DNA of 64,000 nt, taken from Chrysopilus asiliformis (taxonomy: Eukaryota > Arthropoda > Insecta > Diptera > Rhagionidae). The translations under genes were made by a program, and so were the position numbers. Location: NCBI GenBank assembly GCA_964034945.1, contig OZ035961.1, positions 15,515,243 through 15,579,242 of the forward strand, written 5' to 3'. Below the pieces are notes generated by a model that saw only the letters and a program-made list of their open reading frames with translations, searched no databases and was not told the DNA's origin. The first letter of the stretch is position 1, and the number at the start of each line of letters is the position of its first letter. This document shows positions 8,781 to 21,663 of this stretch, in pieces.

Positions 8781-11090
8781 GCGGATTGTTCTACGGATGC
8801 AACAGAATTTTATGCGATTTCTCGCAATGCTACGCTAAAAGATTTATAAAACGTTTTAGAGCGTGTAATGCATCTTCTTGAACAGAATCGCATTAAATTT
8901 CTAGCTCAACGAATTGATTTTAAAATACTTCGAAAACACAACACCTTTTAATAAAATCAGATCACTATTACCATTTGTTGGATTAAAATCAATGTGTGCA
9001 CATTAAAAAAATGATTTTTTTCTATGAAAAATTTATACCGCAGTAAAATTGATGCTCGTGGATAGTTGCATACTTGAACGATATGTCTATCTATTGCGGA
9101 TAATTTTTTCTAGCATTTTTAATTACCTGCTCTTCTTATTTATTTAAGGAAGCACGCGCTAACCTAATTATAAAAATCATTAATTTGTCGGCTGTTGAGG
9201 CTATTAAGATAATGATGTAGAAAGAAGAGTAAATTTTATGGGCCGTTGTGGACCAAAAGTTATTAGGGATGATGCTATACTCGTATAATAAACGAAACGT
9301 GAGCCTATTACATTTATTAATCACTTTGTTAAATAAAAAAGAAAATATTTTCATTTTCCTTAGGCTAATTGTTTGTCTTTGCACTAAATAACATTAAACA
9401 AACTTAAAAAAAACGATCCAGTATTTCGGTCCTCGTTTAAAAATCTATTGCAATCCCGAGGGTATTCGTGGAGAAAATTCCTATCATTTTAAGGGTCATT
9501 ACGTTACAACTTTTATATTCTAATTAGCTGTGACTATCGTTTGCATGAACGTTAAAGAGACTCGAAGAAAATTTGGATATGGATAAATTTTCATTAGTGT
9601 CTAATTCAATTAAATTTAATAAAATTTACACGATAAAAACTTTTGATTAGTGACACCAATCTTAAAATATGAGCTTAACCGTTTTTTTTTCGAAAAAAAA
9701 AATTAGTCATATTCGGATGAAAAAATTTGTCTAGTCCTTTTCCAGCCATTTATCATTTTTCATGATCTTGAGAAAACTGCGATAATTTGAATAGGATACT
9801 AGACACCATACGAAAAATCGCGGAAAAATCAGACGGAATTAACGTAAAGTATTTTAAAGCCAGATCCAAAAATGTCTCAGTGTTTTGAAATAAAAAATGT
9901 CTCCAACAATAAGAAAATATGGGAAAAAAAATCTGGTATTTGTCAAAAAGAAAAAGAAAAGAAAAATGATACCCATACGAAAACGATTTTATAAAATTCA
10001 AAAAATGTAAAAAAAAGTCTCGAGGTAACATAAAGTCAAGCTACAGAGTACAAGGAACTGTCAATAAAATACGTCTCTCTAATTCAGAGTTTTTGAACCC
10101 CTACCCTTTACCATTCAACAACGTCTCAATTTCTTTATATGGAGTTTGGTATTGCAGATCCTCTCTGATTAAATATGTGACGCATTTCAAGGGCAGCCCC
10201 AACGCCATTTTCATGTTTCAGGGGAGATAATAGCATATGGCGGATACCTCGACAATTCAAGTTCTGGTGGGAATTTTTTGTTTGCCACTCCTCGTTTGCA
10301 ATTGGAATATGATGTATGAGAAAGTAATATAAAATTATTTTAAATCAAATTTACTGTTGTTGAAATAATTGTAAAAAGTAAATATGAGGGAAGGAGGGTT
10401 TTTTCGAAAGAATTTTGGTGTGTGGAAGAACTTTGTTTTATATGCGAAAATTTTCCATTCAAAAACATTACAAATTCTGTAACTTTCACTGTCACAATTT
10501 TTTGAAAATAATGTAAATATCATTCTGGATAGATTTTTTTTTAAAAATTGAAATTGTATCCAAAGACACTTTTTTTTGCTAAAATCTATAAAGTTGGATA
10601 CAAATCGAAATAAAAACTCATGTAAATCCCCGAACTTACTGAAATCACTTCCCAAATTGCCTCATATTACCAAATTTGTCGAAATTATCTGCAGCAAATA
10701 ATACACTGTGTATTAAGGCTGTTGAAAACCTCAATTTTTAGGTTCTCGGACTCGGAACCGAATACTCGTTTTTAACCAGAGCACCCGGTTTTTTTCAACA
10801 GCCCTACTGAGTATCTCAAGATAATATGATCGATTCTTCCGAAATATTTTTTGTAGATTCACATTGCTAACCTGAGAATACAATAAACTTTCTATGTGAA
10901 GAACGCGAAAAACTTTCTAAGTTAAATTTTTGAAATTTAATTTTCTTTCCTAAAAAAAATTTTAACGAGATTAAAATTCCGATTTTTATAACTCTATACA
11001 TTAAGGTATTATCCCACATAAGTTCAAATGGTCTGAAAATTGAGCTTAAGATGATAAATGGGAATATTTCATTGTTAAGAAGTAGCTAAA
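8781..11090. other. Intergenic DNA with no supported gene
   Basis: AT-rich spacer after gene C. Reading frames up to about 106 codons exist but are low-complexity Phe/Lys/Ile translations of A/T runs. The only structure I see is a small inverted repeat at 10717-10803. Confidence 0.6.
10717..10803. mobile_element. Short inverted-repeat element (MITE remnant)
   Basis: GGCTGTTGAAAACC at the left and GGTTTTTTTCAACAGCC at the right form inverted ends of an 87-base unit whose middle is rich in CGG/CCG pairs. No clear target duplication. Confidence 0.5.
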
Positions 11091-11517
11091 TCTGTGGCCA
11101 CAAGCAATAACCGCTTATGTCGATTTAAGAACGAAATGAGTTATTAATACTACTGCGTTCTCCATGCTGTAATCTATGTACACAAAAAATTTGCTCTTCC
11201 TATCATTTTTCTAACCAGGAGCTTTGGTCGAAAAACATAATCGCCTATGTCCCAATAATAATGTATTACACATTCAATAAACACTTAACTTTAGTTACAT
11301 GTCGCCTATGTGGTTTTTTCCTTAATATTTTATAAAATAAAAGATCATTCAAGTCTACTGTAGCACGGATTTATTGCCCTTATAAAGGAATTAATTTAAT
11401 GAAAATCCGGATCCAGTTATCATTCAAACTTTTTTCAGAAAATGATTTTCATCTTTGTACTCCGATTACTCAAAATCGCAATTTTCGACATAAGCGGTTA
11501 TTGCTTGTGGCCACAGA
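11091..11517. mobile_element. TIR element, CTGTGG-CACAAG family, copy 1
   Basis: Perfect 33-base inverted repeats (11091-11123 and 11485-11517) beginning TCTGTGGCCACAAGCAATAA and ending in TTATGTCGA. The inside repeats 'CCTATGTC'-like words. No transposase frame. The ends match the larger element at 33784-36121 at about 27 of 32 bases, so the two belong to one family. Confidence 0.8.
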
Positions 11518-14500
11518 AATATATCTGTGAGACGACTACGACACGCAATACAAAATTGAACTTAAAATTGACCTTTGAATTTAAACCAAGTCAGCGACGT
11601 AAAATTTACGTTTGTCTGTCAGAAAAACTATTCTTAAGTTATCAGACCAAATTTTGATTTTAATTTTTGGGCAATCAAACTCGTACAAAAATTAAATATC
11701 TTTCTCAATTCGTCTAATTTTCTGGAAACAATAAATGAAAATGTTTTCCGCAATAACTAACGCTAAAGTGTTTTCTTTTAATCCAGTGCCACTGAAGTGG
11801 TCAAAATTATTTTTGGCATGACTTTTTGATTCAATCAAGCAAAGAAAATAAAACAAATTTTTTTGTGGCCGACTTTTCGCGCAGTTTTAATGTCAATTGG
11901 ACTTCCTTTGCTCACTGATATATCATTCTTTTTTCATCATTTTCACGATCTTCAGACTATTTGAACTTATGTGCGATAATACCTTAAGAATGTGAATTTT
12001 TATTTTGAAAGAAAAATTACAGTTTTCTGTTATTTATTAAAATTTTGTGGTGCTTGCGTAGAAAGTCTCTAAAATGCAGGAATTTTACACATCTTCAACC
12101 ACATTCATCTTTAAGATCTAGAAAAAAAAACAGTTTCAAGAAAATTTCATTGATGCCAACGAACATTTAATCTGTTATTATTGTGTAGAGCACTCACCAA
12201 TTCAAACTATTTAATACCCGTAAAAATCAATTTTCTGCAACAGCTTTATGCGAAAATAAAATTTCAGTTAATTGACTGGACTACCTTAATAGTAGACGTC
12301 GAGCACAATAACAGGGAAAGTGAAATCGTTTATCATACTTTTTAAAGTCTTAAAGATTTGATTTGGGCGAAAATATCAGCAGAACATTCGTGAAAAGATC
12401 ATTTTCGCCTAAAGCAAAGGTCAATTCGTGTCTATCTTCGCCATACATATGTCTTTTCTTTAATAGCGAACTCGATCTTGACATTGGCATCGGCACCAAC
12501 TTCCAAGGGAACATAATTTCTTCATTCACATACGAGTGGAGCAAGTATATGGGAAGATTGTTTAGTAACGATGGATTTAATGGTGGAGCGTGTATTGTAA
12601 AGTCGCAAGGTATTATTTTTGGCACCAACTGAAGAAAACAAATGAGAAACAATCAGTAAAAACCGCATCGTCGAAAGGTTCCCGAGGACTGGAGAAAGTG
12701 ATGGGTTTTTAAAAACCTAGGCTGGCCCATGATCTCCGGTTTGGTTGGTTGGTTGGTATTTTGTCATTTTATCTAACAAAAAGCATCTTTTGCACTGTGA
12801 GAAGATTAGATACTGCCACTAATTCAAAAATGATGAGACAAAAACATTCTCGTAGATGTGGTCGTAGGGAGATCCACTGTAAATATGATAGTAATGAACC
12901 ATGGACAACATTTCATAATCAATTCTAACTTTAGATACGGAGAAAGTTTCGATTTCTGTAACTTTGGTTCACTTGAGAAAAACTGTTAAGAGTTGAAATC
13001 AATTTTTTTTTGCGCCAAGATGGTATTCTGTGATGAAAATCTGGCACGAGCGGAAGAAACTTAATGACTTTTCGTTTGTTTTGGATTTGATTATGTTTTC
13101 CATGCGGATTATGAATGGATAATTTGATGAATTAAGATTAAGGTAAGAATTTACTGTTGCTTTCATTTTTGTAATTTTCATCAGAATTCGTAAATAAACA
13201 ATTTTGTGTATGTATAAACAAAATTTGAAGACAAATGAACAATCCGAGATGCATATTTTCAATTAAAATTTACCCACTAGAAAAGCTGGAATTTTCAGGA
13301 CGCGTACCCAAATTAGATGCTTCGAAAAAAAATTTCATGGAAATCTTAATTAGAGTTAGGGGCTGTTCATAAAACACGTTACTAGATAGTTATTCAATTT
13401 TAATAAGAATTTCTCCACAATTTTTCCAACACAACTTAATATTTCAAAAGACCCGAGCAAATGTAATTTTATTTTGGTTAGCGGGGAGGGGAGGAGGTGT
13501 CACATTGTAAATTCAAAAATTTTGCTTTTTTACTATTTTTTTAGGTTCCAGCTCAATGTTTCCGAAAGTTTTCAAATACATAGCTTGATAAACAAATATA
13601 CAGACAGGAAACAATAACGGAGAGTCTGAGATGCAGAGATATAGAAAAACAGAAAGACAAAACGACAAAGAAACAGAAAGACCGAAAGACAGGCAGACAG
13701 AATGACAGAAAGCCAGAAAGATAGAAAAACATAAGACATGTCTCTAACTGTCGACGTACACGAAGCAACTTTCGGTCATCAGCATGCCTCAGCCTCACCA
13801 AATTGTAGGAAAGAAACGAGTGCGGCAAGAGGAGAAAAGTCGCCACTCGAAAAGTGTTCTTCACGTCTTCTTTTACGCACACAAACGAAGTCGCTCGTGT
13901 AGCACGTCAGCTTGCATGTGTGCGTAATTTCATTGAGTCAGTCGGTGTTTAGCCACCGACTCGAAAACATATCCCAAAAAAAAACAAAAATTGAATGCAA
14001 ATAGTGAAATCCCAATTGCAGGTAGTTTTATTTTTCAGGTAGGTAGGTAAATAACAAATTACCAGTCCTTATTCTTCTATTGTTGGCAGTTTCTATTTTG
14101 GCAATTGATGTTGCCTCGGTGCTAGCTATTAAAGGAATGAGCTGGAAATACAATACATATATGAGAACCACGCACACATGAGCGATCGCCTGTTGTACAC
14201 AAGTTTTTCCTACTAAAAAGTGAAGAAGCGTGTACGTCGGAAAGACATTTTGAGGACTAAAAGTCGCCGCGACGAGAAGAAGCGTATACGTTCGCACTAA
14301 AGACAAAAAACCAAAAGACAGTGTGATAGAGAGGCAGAGAGACAGGAGATAATTAATTAGGCAGACAGAGAGGCAGAACTGAAGAGATACTGAAAGACGG
14401 AGAGACTGATTGAAAGACAGAAAGTCAGATAGACTGACAGACAGAAATTGTTCACCTTGTTTAATTTTCAGTGAATCTTTTTTTCGCTTCAAAAATATTC

Positions 14501-15682
14501 GATGCGTGGACAAATCAATACAAATATAGATCTCTATTTAATTTTGTTACTGAAATAAAAAAAAAATCAAGTGTACTAAATAAAACCAGTTTCATTGACA
14601 ATTTCAACCTGCATTGATAAAATTTCACTTATTAAATGCCTGGATAGGCGCCTCAAATCATACAATTTGGTAAGGTTTTGTATTAAAACATTTTATTTAA
14701 TGCATCTTTATTAAGACATTCTATTTATACATTTTTGTAAAGCAATTTTTATGCCTTTTTTTAAAAAAGAAACACGCATACAACACTGTCACTATAGTAT
14801 CAGTAAAGCATGTTAAAATGAATATAATGATTTTTTTTCTTTTTAATCAAGATGCGTTCTCTTAATCGGTAGCTTATTTGCATTACAAAATTAAGATGAA
14901 TTCAAATGAAATCAGAGAAAATTTTTACAAACAAAAGGTTTTCTAGCATTTACGAATGTATTTCAAATTATGCGCGTCTATGGGAAATGCATCTCATTGT
15001 ACATATGTTGAATTATTCATATAAAATCTATTCTATTTATAATAATACAGTTATTGATCTCATTTTTATAAAATGATTTGTTGCGTACACTTGATATGTT
15101 AAACATGCGCACGTGTGAATTGTATTTAAATCGAAACTTTATTTGCTATGAATTTTCCCAGATTTTTGAAATTCTGAAATTCAATTTACATAGTTGAAAG
15201 TGAATTGCTCTTTAATTACACCTCAATTGATATAATTATATTTTCACTATCATTGTAATTGCTGATAATATAATAATTGTAAATTAAATTTATGTACACT
15301 GAAAATGAAAGGAGTTGTTAATGTGTAGTTAGGATTCTTTGAAAAAACCACGATCTCGGCAAGGAAAATTACCCAAAATTTTTGTACACTCAAAATATGT
15401 CACGTAAATTTGAACTTCCTTCCTCTCCTCATCATGCTTTTTCACGATTTTGAAAAAAAAATATCCATCGAGTTATAAACCACCGCCGTAATCACACTAC
15501 TACAGCCTCCCCCTTCCTCTTTTCACTACACGTACATTCCTATTTTTTGTAGGACAGATTTCTACAAAAATTAGGAATACACAAAACAGTGTCGTTTTTT
15601 GGTAATAACTCGAAGCAAAGGGGATTCCCAAAATTCTAGGATATATTTCGTTATACAGCACCATCTGTATAGGTCCGCATAA
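11518..15682. other. Intergenic DNA with degenerate microsatellite patches
   Basis: No convincing gene. Two patches (about 13590-13730 and 14310-14450) are degenerate CAGA/GACAGAAAG microsatellites. Between and beside them are GC-richer words such as 'agaagcgtgtacgtcgg' and 'agaagcgtatacgttcg', imperfect direct repeats at about 14224 and 14278. Minus-strand frames there (109 and 161 codons) are translations of microsatellite and show no domain. Confidence 0.5.
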
Positions 15683-15849
15683 AGCCCCATTCAGACTAAC
15701 GATTGCGATTATGATTGCAATTACGATTGAAGTGGTCCATCCAATGAGATCAAAGCTTTCAACGATAGGAAAATGAAATCTTTAATCTCATTGGTCGAGG
15801 AAGCTCAATCGTAATCGTAATCGCAATCTTAGTTAGTCTGAATTGGGCT
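15683..15849. mobile_element. Near-palindromic MITE with TAA target sites
   Basis: The ends AGCCCCATTCAGACTAAC and GTTAGTCTGAATTGGGCT are flanked by TAA (15680-15682 and 15850-15852), the PIF/Harbinger-type duplication. The interior holds paired GATTGCGATTA/TAATCGCAATC blocks and an inner pair CCAATGAGAT/ATCTCATTGG, so most of the 167 bases can fold on themselves. Confidence 0.8.
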
Positions 15850-15852
15850 TAA

Positions 15853-16843
15853 CGCGGATATTTAGACGTACTCACACGATTTTTAAAAGTAATTTTCATC
15901 TGATTGATAGAAATTCGCATTATGTGCTTCTAATAACGTGGAACTTTTGGGACTTAACTGCTGCATTACAAGAGAGTTATCTTACATTCAAAAAGCAAAA
16001 TTCAATAAAAAATTCAATTTTTCCGAAAATGTTTAATTCAATTAACTTGACTGTCTACGGAAATGTTTATACTATTTTTTCCTTGTACCTATTATTATGT
16101 TCACAATAAAAATTAATTTGAAAATTCTAACTAAATGCTTAACCATTAATCATGAGAAAAAGAAATTTTATTTTTGTTCGAAATGAAAAGTCAAGACAAT
16201 AGAAAATCGAGAGGCTTAAGAAAAATGTGCCACTGCTTAAAAGTTTATTCTCATTTCTTTTTATATGATTCTTTTGAATCTAGTTCCCACAGCCGAAATG
16301 AAAACCTAAGAAAATGAAAAAACTATTTCAACTTAAAATTCATCACATTAAAACTCAAAAATAATAATAGAAATTGTTGCACTCATCTGTTAAAGTGATG
16401 ATAAAACAGAATTTTCCGGGTGTGCTAAAAAACTTGAGAGAGAGAAAAAATTGAAAATAAAACTTAAACTTGAGTGAAAATTGCTTATGGATTTTAGCGA
16501 TCAAGAAATCATTTACAGCGAGAAATTATTATTTTGCATGGATATTTATCAAGAATAAATCCGTGTCAAATCTTAAAGAAATCGCCGGCTGCATACTAAA
16601 TGAAATACTAGACTCACTCAATGTCGGCGGTGCTATGCTGGAGTGGAGACATTATAATGACACTGACAAGTTCATCGTTTACATACCAGCTCATAGTCGC
16701 ATAGATGTGGTAACAAAAGCTAAGATCAATTGGTCAAAGAATTTTCATCTTATGGAAAGTGTTATAGAGAAAGAAAACGCACGGGTCATTTGATTCCGGA
16801 AATTAAAAGGAAAAATTAAAGTTACTAAAATTAACGTGATTAT
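15853..16843. other. Intergenic DNA with one unassigned open segment
   Basis: Within 16560-16793 (+) a frame reads LKEIAGCILNEILDSLNVGG and onward to ENARVI and a stop. It is locally richer in G/C and less low-complexity than other intergenic frames. It has no proper ATG near the open 5' end, no recognisable domain and no clear partner exon. It may be a transposon or pseudogene fragment. Nothing else is seen. Confidence 0.3.
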
Positions 16844-17261
16844 TATACCCGTATGGTGAAACCAAAGGGTATATTAAATTTGCCTTACCCTTTATAACGC
16901 CAAGATCCCGTCATCACACACAAAAATGAATTATACCAGTGTGTTTAGAATGATTAAAAAAATAGAATTTTGCATGTCCGTCCGTCTGTCCGTCTGTCCG
17001 TCCGTCTCTCCGTCCGTCGGTCCGTCCGTCTGTCCGTCAGTCCTTCTGTCCGTCTGTCCTTCCGTCTGTCCTTCCGTCTGTCCGTCTGTCCGTCCGTCTG
17101 TCCATCTGTCCGTCTCTCCATCCGTCTGTCCGTCTTTGGTGCGGATTGCGGCCGCTCGGATTGAGCTAGAGACTTGAAATTTCGCGCTACAACTGTTCGC
17201 CGTTCACTTAAATCACCATACGGGTTTTCAATAATTGCCAGATATAGCTTTTGTTATGTTT
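16844..17261 (+). mobile_element. DINE-1/mini-me-like element, copy 1 (GTCY microsatellite)
   Basis: It starts ATACCCGTATGGTGAAACCA followed by AAGGGTATATTA. Next come 'taacgccaagatcccgtcat', a GTCC/GTCT (GTCY) microsatellite at about 16976-17135, 'gattgagctagagacttgaa', an inverted copy of the 5' end (caccatacgggt), and 'ttttgttatg'. The order (ATACCC...GGGTAT, AACGCC, GTCY array, 3' hairpin zone) matches what I know of the Drosophila DINE-1/mini-me non-autonomous Helitron relatives. Compared with copies 2 and 3 it has an internal deletion, and half of the terminal hairpin is lost. Confidence 0.7.
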
Positions 17262-20052
17262 GTATGATTTTTTTAGTCGTATCTCCGTCTCTGTATAATA
17301 TTAAAGGGGTATTGAGAATGTCTGCAAATCTCTGACTCGATGGGGAATTTTCATTTTTTTAATAATGTTAAGATGATTTTTTTATTAAAATAGAAATTTG
17401 TAGCAAATAGCTATAACATCTTAACTCGCTTGTCAAACAAAGTCAAAGTAATCTGTATTTGCATTCACAGACAAAGCAATTTAGCATGAATTGAATATCA
17501 ACTAAAAATGTTATGCTTTTTTGCCGTAAATATAATTCTGACTAAACTTAAAACTGATTTTAATTTGAATTAAAATTATTAAATTCCCAATATTGTAAAA
17601 TACCAATTGAAAACTGTTCAGTTGAATATCATTTACGCACGAGATATACATTAATTTTCTAATTCAGTAAGTGGGTAATACTCTTAATGGTCACAAAGGC
17701 ATGCATTTAAATTTTCATTTTGAATGAATATCATAAATTAATGCTACCAGACATTTGACTTGACCCGAAAGCTCACTTTCAAAGTTCAAAATGTTTTTTT
17801 TTGTGTTGCTTTAACAAGTTTTGAATTGACCGCAAATTTGTTGTACATATTTTTTTTCTAATTTTTCTTGATTTTCATTCTTTTTAGTCATTTTCCTTTC
17901 TTGATTCTTTTTGTGTGGTATACATGGTCGAGTAAATTTAGGTTTGTAATTTCACCCAACACAACATACAACTTAAGTTAATGTTTTAATTACACTGATT
18001 TATTACCTGTGGTCGAAGTATTTTCCATATATCCGATATACATAAATTTTTTAGATGAACCGTTACGAAAGTTTTCAAATTACATCAAAAGTGAAATGCT
18101 TTCTTGCTTTTCTATGGTATGTTATTGTTAAACTTTTATAAAGGAACCGATATTAAGATTTTGCACACAAGTGTTGTCTTAAGTAGTCGAGTTTGATTTG
18201 AAAAATGTTTTAAAGTAGACCTGAAAAGACTTTGGGTGGGTATTATAGGTGTAGATTTCAATTTAGAGTGAAAATTGCTTTTCAATGATATTTAAGTGAT
18301 TTTTGAAAATGTTTTTGTGTTCATAAAATACAAATTGGCAATAGATTAAGAGTAATTCATAAGAGTCTTACATGTTGCCTAGGTCGGAAATTAATTTTCT
18401 AAACGTTGGAAAAAAAACCTCATGAGAAAAACTTAATTACTCCCCATTAAAAAGATGAATTGATACGATCTTAAATATCTTGCATAGGTGCTAATTTTCA
18501 AGCATTTCGGTCTGTTCAATGGATTTATTCTGGCAATAAACGCTATCTCTTTGGTTTGCGTTGTCTAGGCGTATCTTTCTATTGCTCACTTAACCATAAA
18601 ATCAAAACAGTCTCGATTAGAAACAAATTAGATTCTATTAATGGATTTAATGAAAGTTTTTAGTGTCTAAACTAGCAATAAAATATTATCACCTAATTAA
18701 TTATAGTTTAATTAAACCATTATAGACATTTTTTTTTCTCAAATTTCAGACGGTTTTAAATTTTTTCTTGACATCCTATAAAAAAAACCAAGTATGTGAT
18801 AAACATTACTCTTAACCTTACTCCACAGTACAAAAAAAAATTTAGTTCCAAATATCCGATCCAAATTGGATTCTCATAAATTTTTTTTTTCGACTACCAA
18901 CAAATAATATGCTTCAACCGACATTTCGTGGTCGCAAAAAATTTATTTGATGAAAAGTAAAATTAGTCAATTTTATAGATTCCGAAGATAAACTTTCGCC
19001 AATTGCTGATGGTTACCGGAAGCCAAGAAAGTATTATCGAAGATGTCCAGATAGCATGAATATCTTCTACCTTGCGTGTCTACAAATACTTAACAATTAA
19101 TTTATGTTCGACAAAGAATATACGACCATAATGAAAACAATACAACTGTAATAATTTTATAATGGGATTGATCTAATAAATTTTTGGGACACAATAAAAC
19201 TTGTGACCTTATGAAGTTTTGCTGGAAAAGTTACGGTATTAAAAGGAAAATTAGTTTTTCCACTATATATGCAAAGTGGTTACTAAGAGATGTAATTTAA
19301 ATGCAAATTCTTTTTGAAAGAGAAAAAATATTTCGAAACACATATTTCGACGAAAACCTCAAGCTTTAATAAAAAATATAAAAATTAAAGTATCTTTAGT
19401 GTTTAGTTTCATAAATTTTAATTATGTTCCTAATAGTTTTGTTATAAATTTCAGGTAAGAACTGAAGTTGAATTTGTCTGCATCGATGAATTTTTACAGA
19501 AATTTTCTGGCTTTTTCAAGAAAATTCTCACATCAACTTTCGTTTTTCGTCAGTCTTTACCAGCATCCAAGTCTTCATTGCATGTTGTTTATATTCTTAG
19601 CGGTCATTCCCTTAAAAAAACTAAATTTATCATAAATGGATGTCTATATGTTTCGCAAATTTCATGCTTTTCGGATTACCTTTCTGCTCCTCGTCCTCTT
19701 TTTTCGGGATTGTTTTTTCTCCCTCCACTAAAAAAATTGTCACAAATTTTTAGAACAGCCCCCATATTCCAGTACAATTTTTTTCTAATTTTATTCTTCG
19801 AATTTGAATTCAATATATTGAAAAGTAATGGTGAATCATATGTTCTAAACACCTTTTATCTCTATTATTTTTCCAAAGCCGTTTTCGAGAAAATATCAAA
19901 AACTTTTATTTTGATTTGAGGGGTGGAGGGAGTGGTCGTAAAGTTTTTAGAATACAATTTTACATAACTCTCCCATACATCATCAATGTAGGATTACTGA
20001 TCGGATTATATTTTACACAAAAGAAGTATTTTTCAGCCATTTTCTCGAAAAA
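17262..20052. other. Intergenic DNA, nothing recognised
   Basis: About 2.8 kb of AT-rich spacer. Frames are short or low-complexity, and no inverted or tandem repeat stands out. Confidence 0.55.
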
Positions 20053-20430
20053 AACATAACAAAAGCTATAATTGCCAATCTGGCAATTATTGAAAACCCG
20101 TATGGTGATTTAATTGAACGGCGTATCAAAATTTCATTTGAATTCAAATTTTCCAATAAGATTTTTTTAAAACTTGTTCCAATCGGATTTTGATGTATGG
20201 GAGTTTTATGTAGAATCATATTCAAAATAACTTTTGTTCTTGCACTTTTTTGATAGGATGCACAGTTTTTGAGATATTCGCGAAAAACATTTTCGTTCCT
20301 ATGGGGGGTACCCCCCCTAATGGTCCATTTTTGCCCATTAACGAACTTAGCCTCGCATTTTACGAAAAACGGATCCACGCAAAATTTCAAGTCTCTAGCT
20401 CAATCCGTGCGCCCGCAATCCGCGCCACAG

Positions 20431-20488
<58 letters not shown>

Positions 20489-20627
20489 GGACGGACATGG
20501 AAAATTCAATTTTTTTTATCATTCTAAACACACTGGTGTAATTCATTTTTGTGTGTGATGACGGGATCTTGGCGTTACAAACGGTAAGGCAAAGTTAATA
20601 TACCCTTTGGTTTCACCATACGGGTAT
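20053..20627 (-). mobile_element. DINE-1/mini-me-like element, copy 2
   Basis: Reverse-strand copy of the same family. On the minus strand it starts with the ATACCCGTATGGTGAAACCA end at 20627, carries a CTGT/CCGT microsatellite (20430-20490 on the plus strand), and ends with the hairpin 'attgccagattggcaat' followed by 'tatagcttttgttatg'. It is longer than copy 1, having about 200 bases between the microsatellite and the inverted CACCATACGGGT. Frames over it (62-125 codons) are translations of the repeat. Confidence 0.75.
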
Positions 20628-20693
20628 AAACATCTGAAACAATTTTATTTAAAATACAATTTCACAAAAAATTACGTACAAAATCGAAATATA

Positions 20694-20989
20694 CACTCAG
20701 AAAAATGGAGTAAAAGTCGCTGATTTGAGTACAGCATTCTAGGCTTCGTGTAGGAAAGTTTAGTCTATGCTAGGCATATGTGTTCACCGGCGTTAGAACG
20801 GGTTAACCTATGGCGGGAGAAATTCAAAAATTAAACCTGCAACAAGTAAAGTAGTGCGTAAAGATATGCACGGGTTGACCTGAGATATGTAGGTATTTCA
20901 AGGAGGTACTGTCAGGTAATGGATAATTCCATCTTCATGCTGCTGGCCAGAAATGACTTGTCAAATCAACTTTATTATTTTCCTGAGTG
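20694..20989. mobile_element. MITE with CACTCAG-AAAAAT ends
   Basis: Inverted ends CACTCAGAAAAAT and ATTTTCCTGAGTG bound 296 bases without an ORF. The interior is GC-richer than the flanks. The terminus resembles that of the element in the intron of Osiris gene B. Confidence 0.6.
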
Positions 20990-21130
20990 TAGCGTGACAT
21001 ATTTTATAGAGAGACCACTATTTTGAAATTCCAAAATTTAAGTTTCTATGGAAACTCGGATCTTTTAAACGTCTCTAGTTCATACATGAAAATTTCGTTT
21101 TATTAAATGCGGCTTTTCCGATGTGGTTTT

Positions 21131-21663
21131 TATACCCGTATGGTGAAACCACCGTTTGTAACGCCAAGATCCCGTCATCACACACAAAAATGAATTACAC
21201 CAGTATGTTTAGAATGATAAAAATAATTAATTTCTGCATGACCGTCCGTCTGTCCGTATGTCTGTCCGTCTGTCTGTGGCGCGGATTGCGGGCGCACGGA
21301 TTGAGCTAGAGACTTGAAATTTTGCGCAGATCCGTTTTTCGTAAAATGCGAGGCTAAGTTCGTTAATAGGCAAAAATGAACCATTAGGGGGGGTACCCCC
21401 CATACGAACGAAAACGGTTTTTGCGAATATCTCCAAAACGGTACATCTTATCAAAAAAGTTCAAGAACAAAAGTTATTTAGGATATGATTCTACATAAAA
21501 CTCTCATACATTAAAATCCGATTGGAATAAATTTTAAAAAATCTTATTGGAAAGTTTGACTTCAAAGTGGAATTTTGGTACAACTGTTCGAATTTTGATA
21601 CGAATATCACCATACGGGTCTCCAATGATTGCCAGATTGGCAATTATGGCTTTTGTTATGTTT
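21131..21663 (+). mobile_element. DINE-1/mini-me-like element, copy 3
   Basis: Full-length copy of the ATACCCGTATGG family with a very short GTCY microsatellite (about 21240-21278), so the array length differs widely among copies at fixed flanks. It ends in the intact hairpin 'attgccagattggcaat' followed by 'tatggcttttgttatg'. The 5' segment lacks the AAGGGTATATTA part seen in copies 1 and 2. Confidence 0.75.

Noticed and set aside
13553..14513. Minus-strand Ser/Leu/Cys-rich frames of 109 and 161 codons
   Set aside because: Much of them is translation of degenerate CAGA-type microsatellite, and the rest has no domain.
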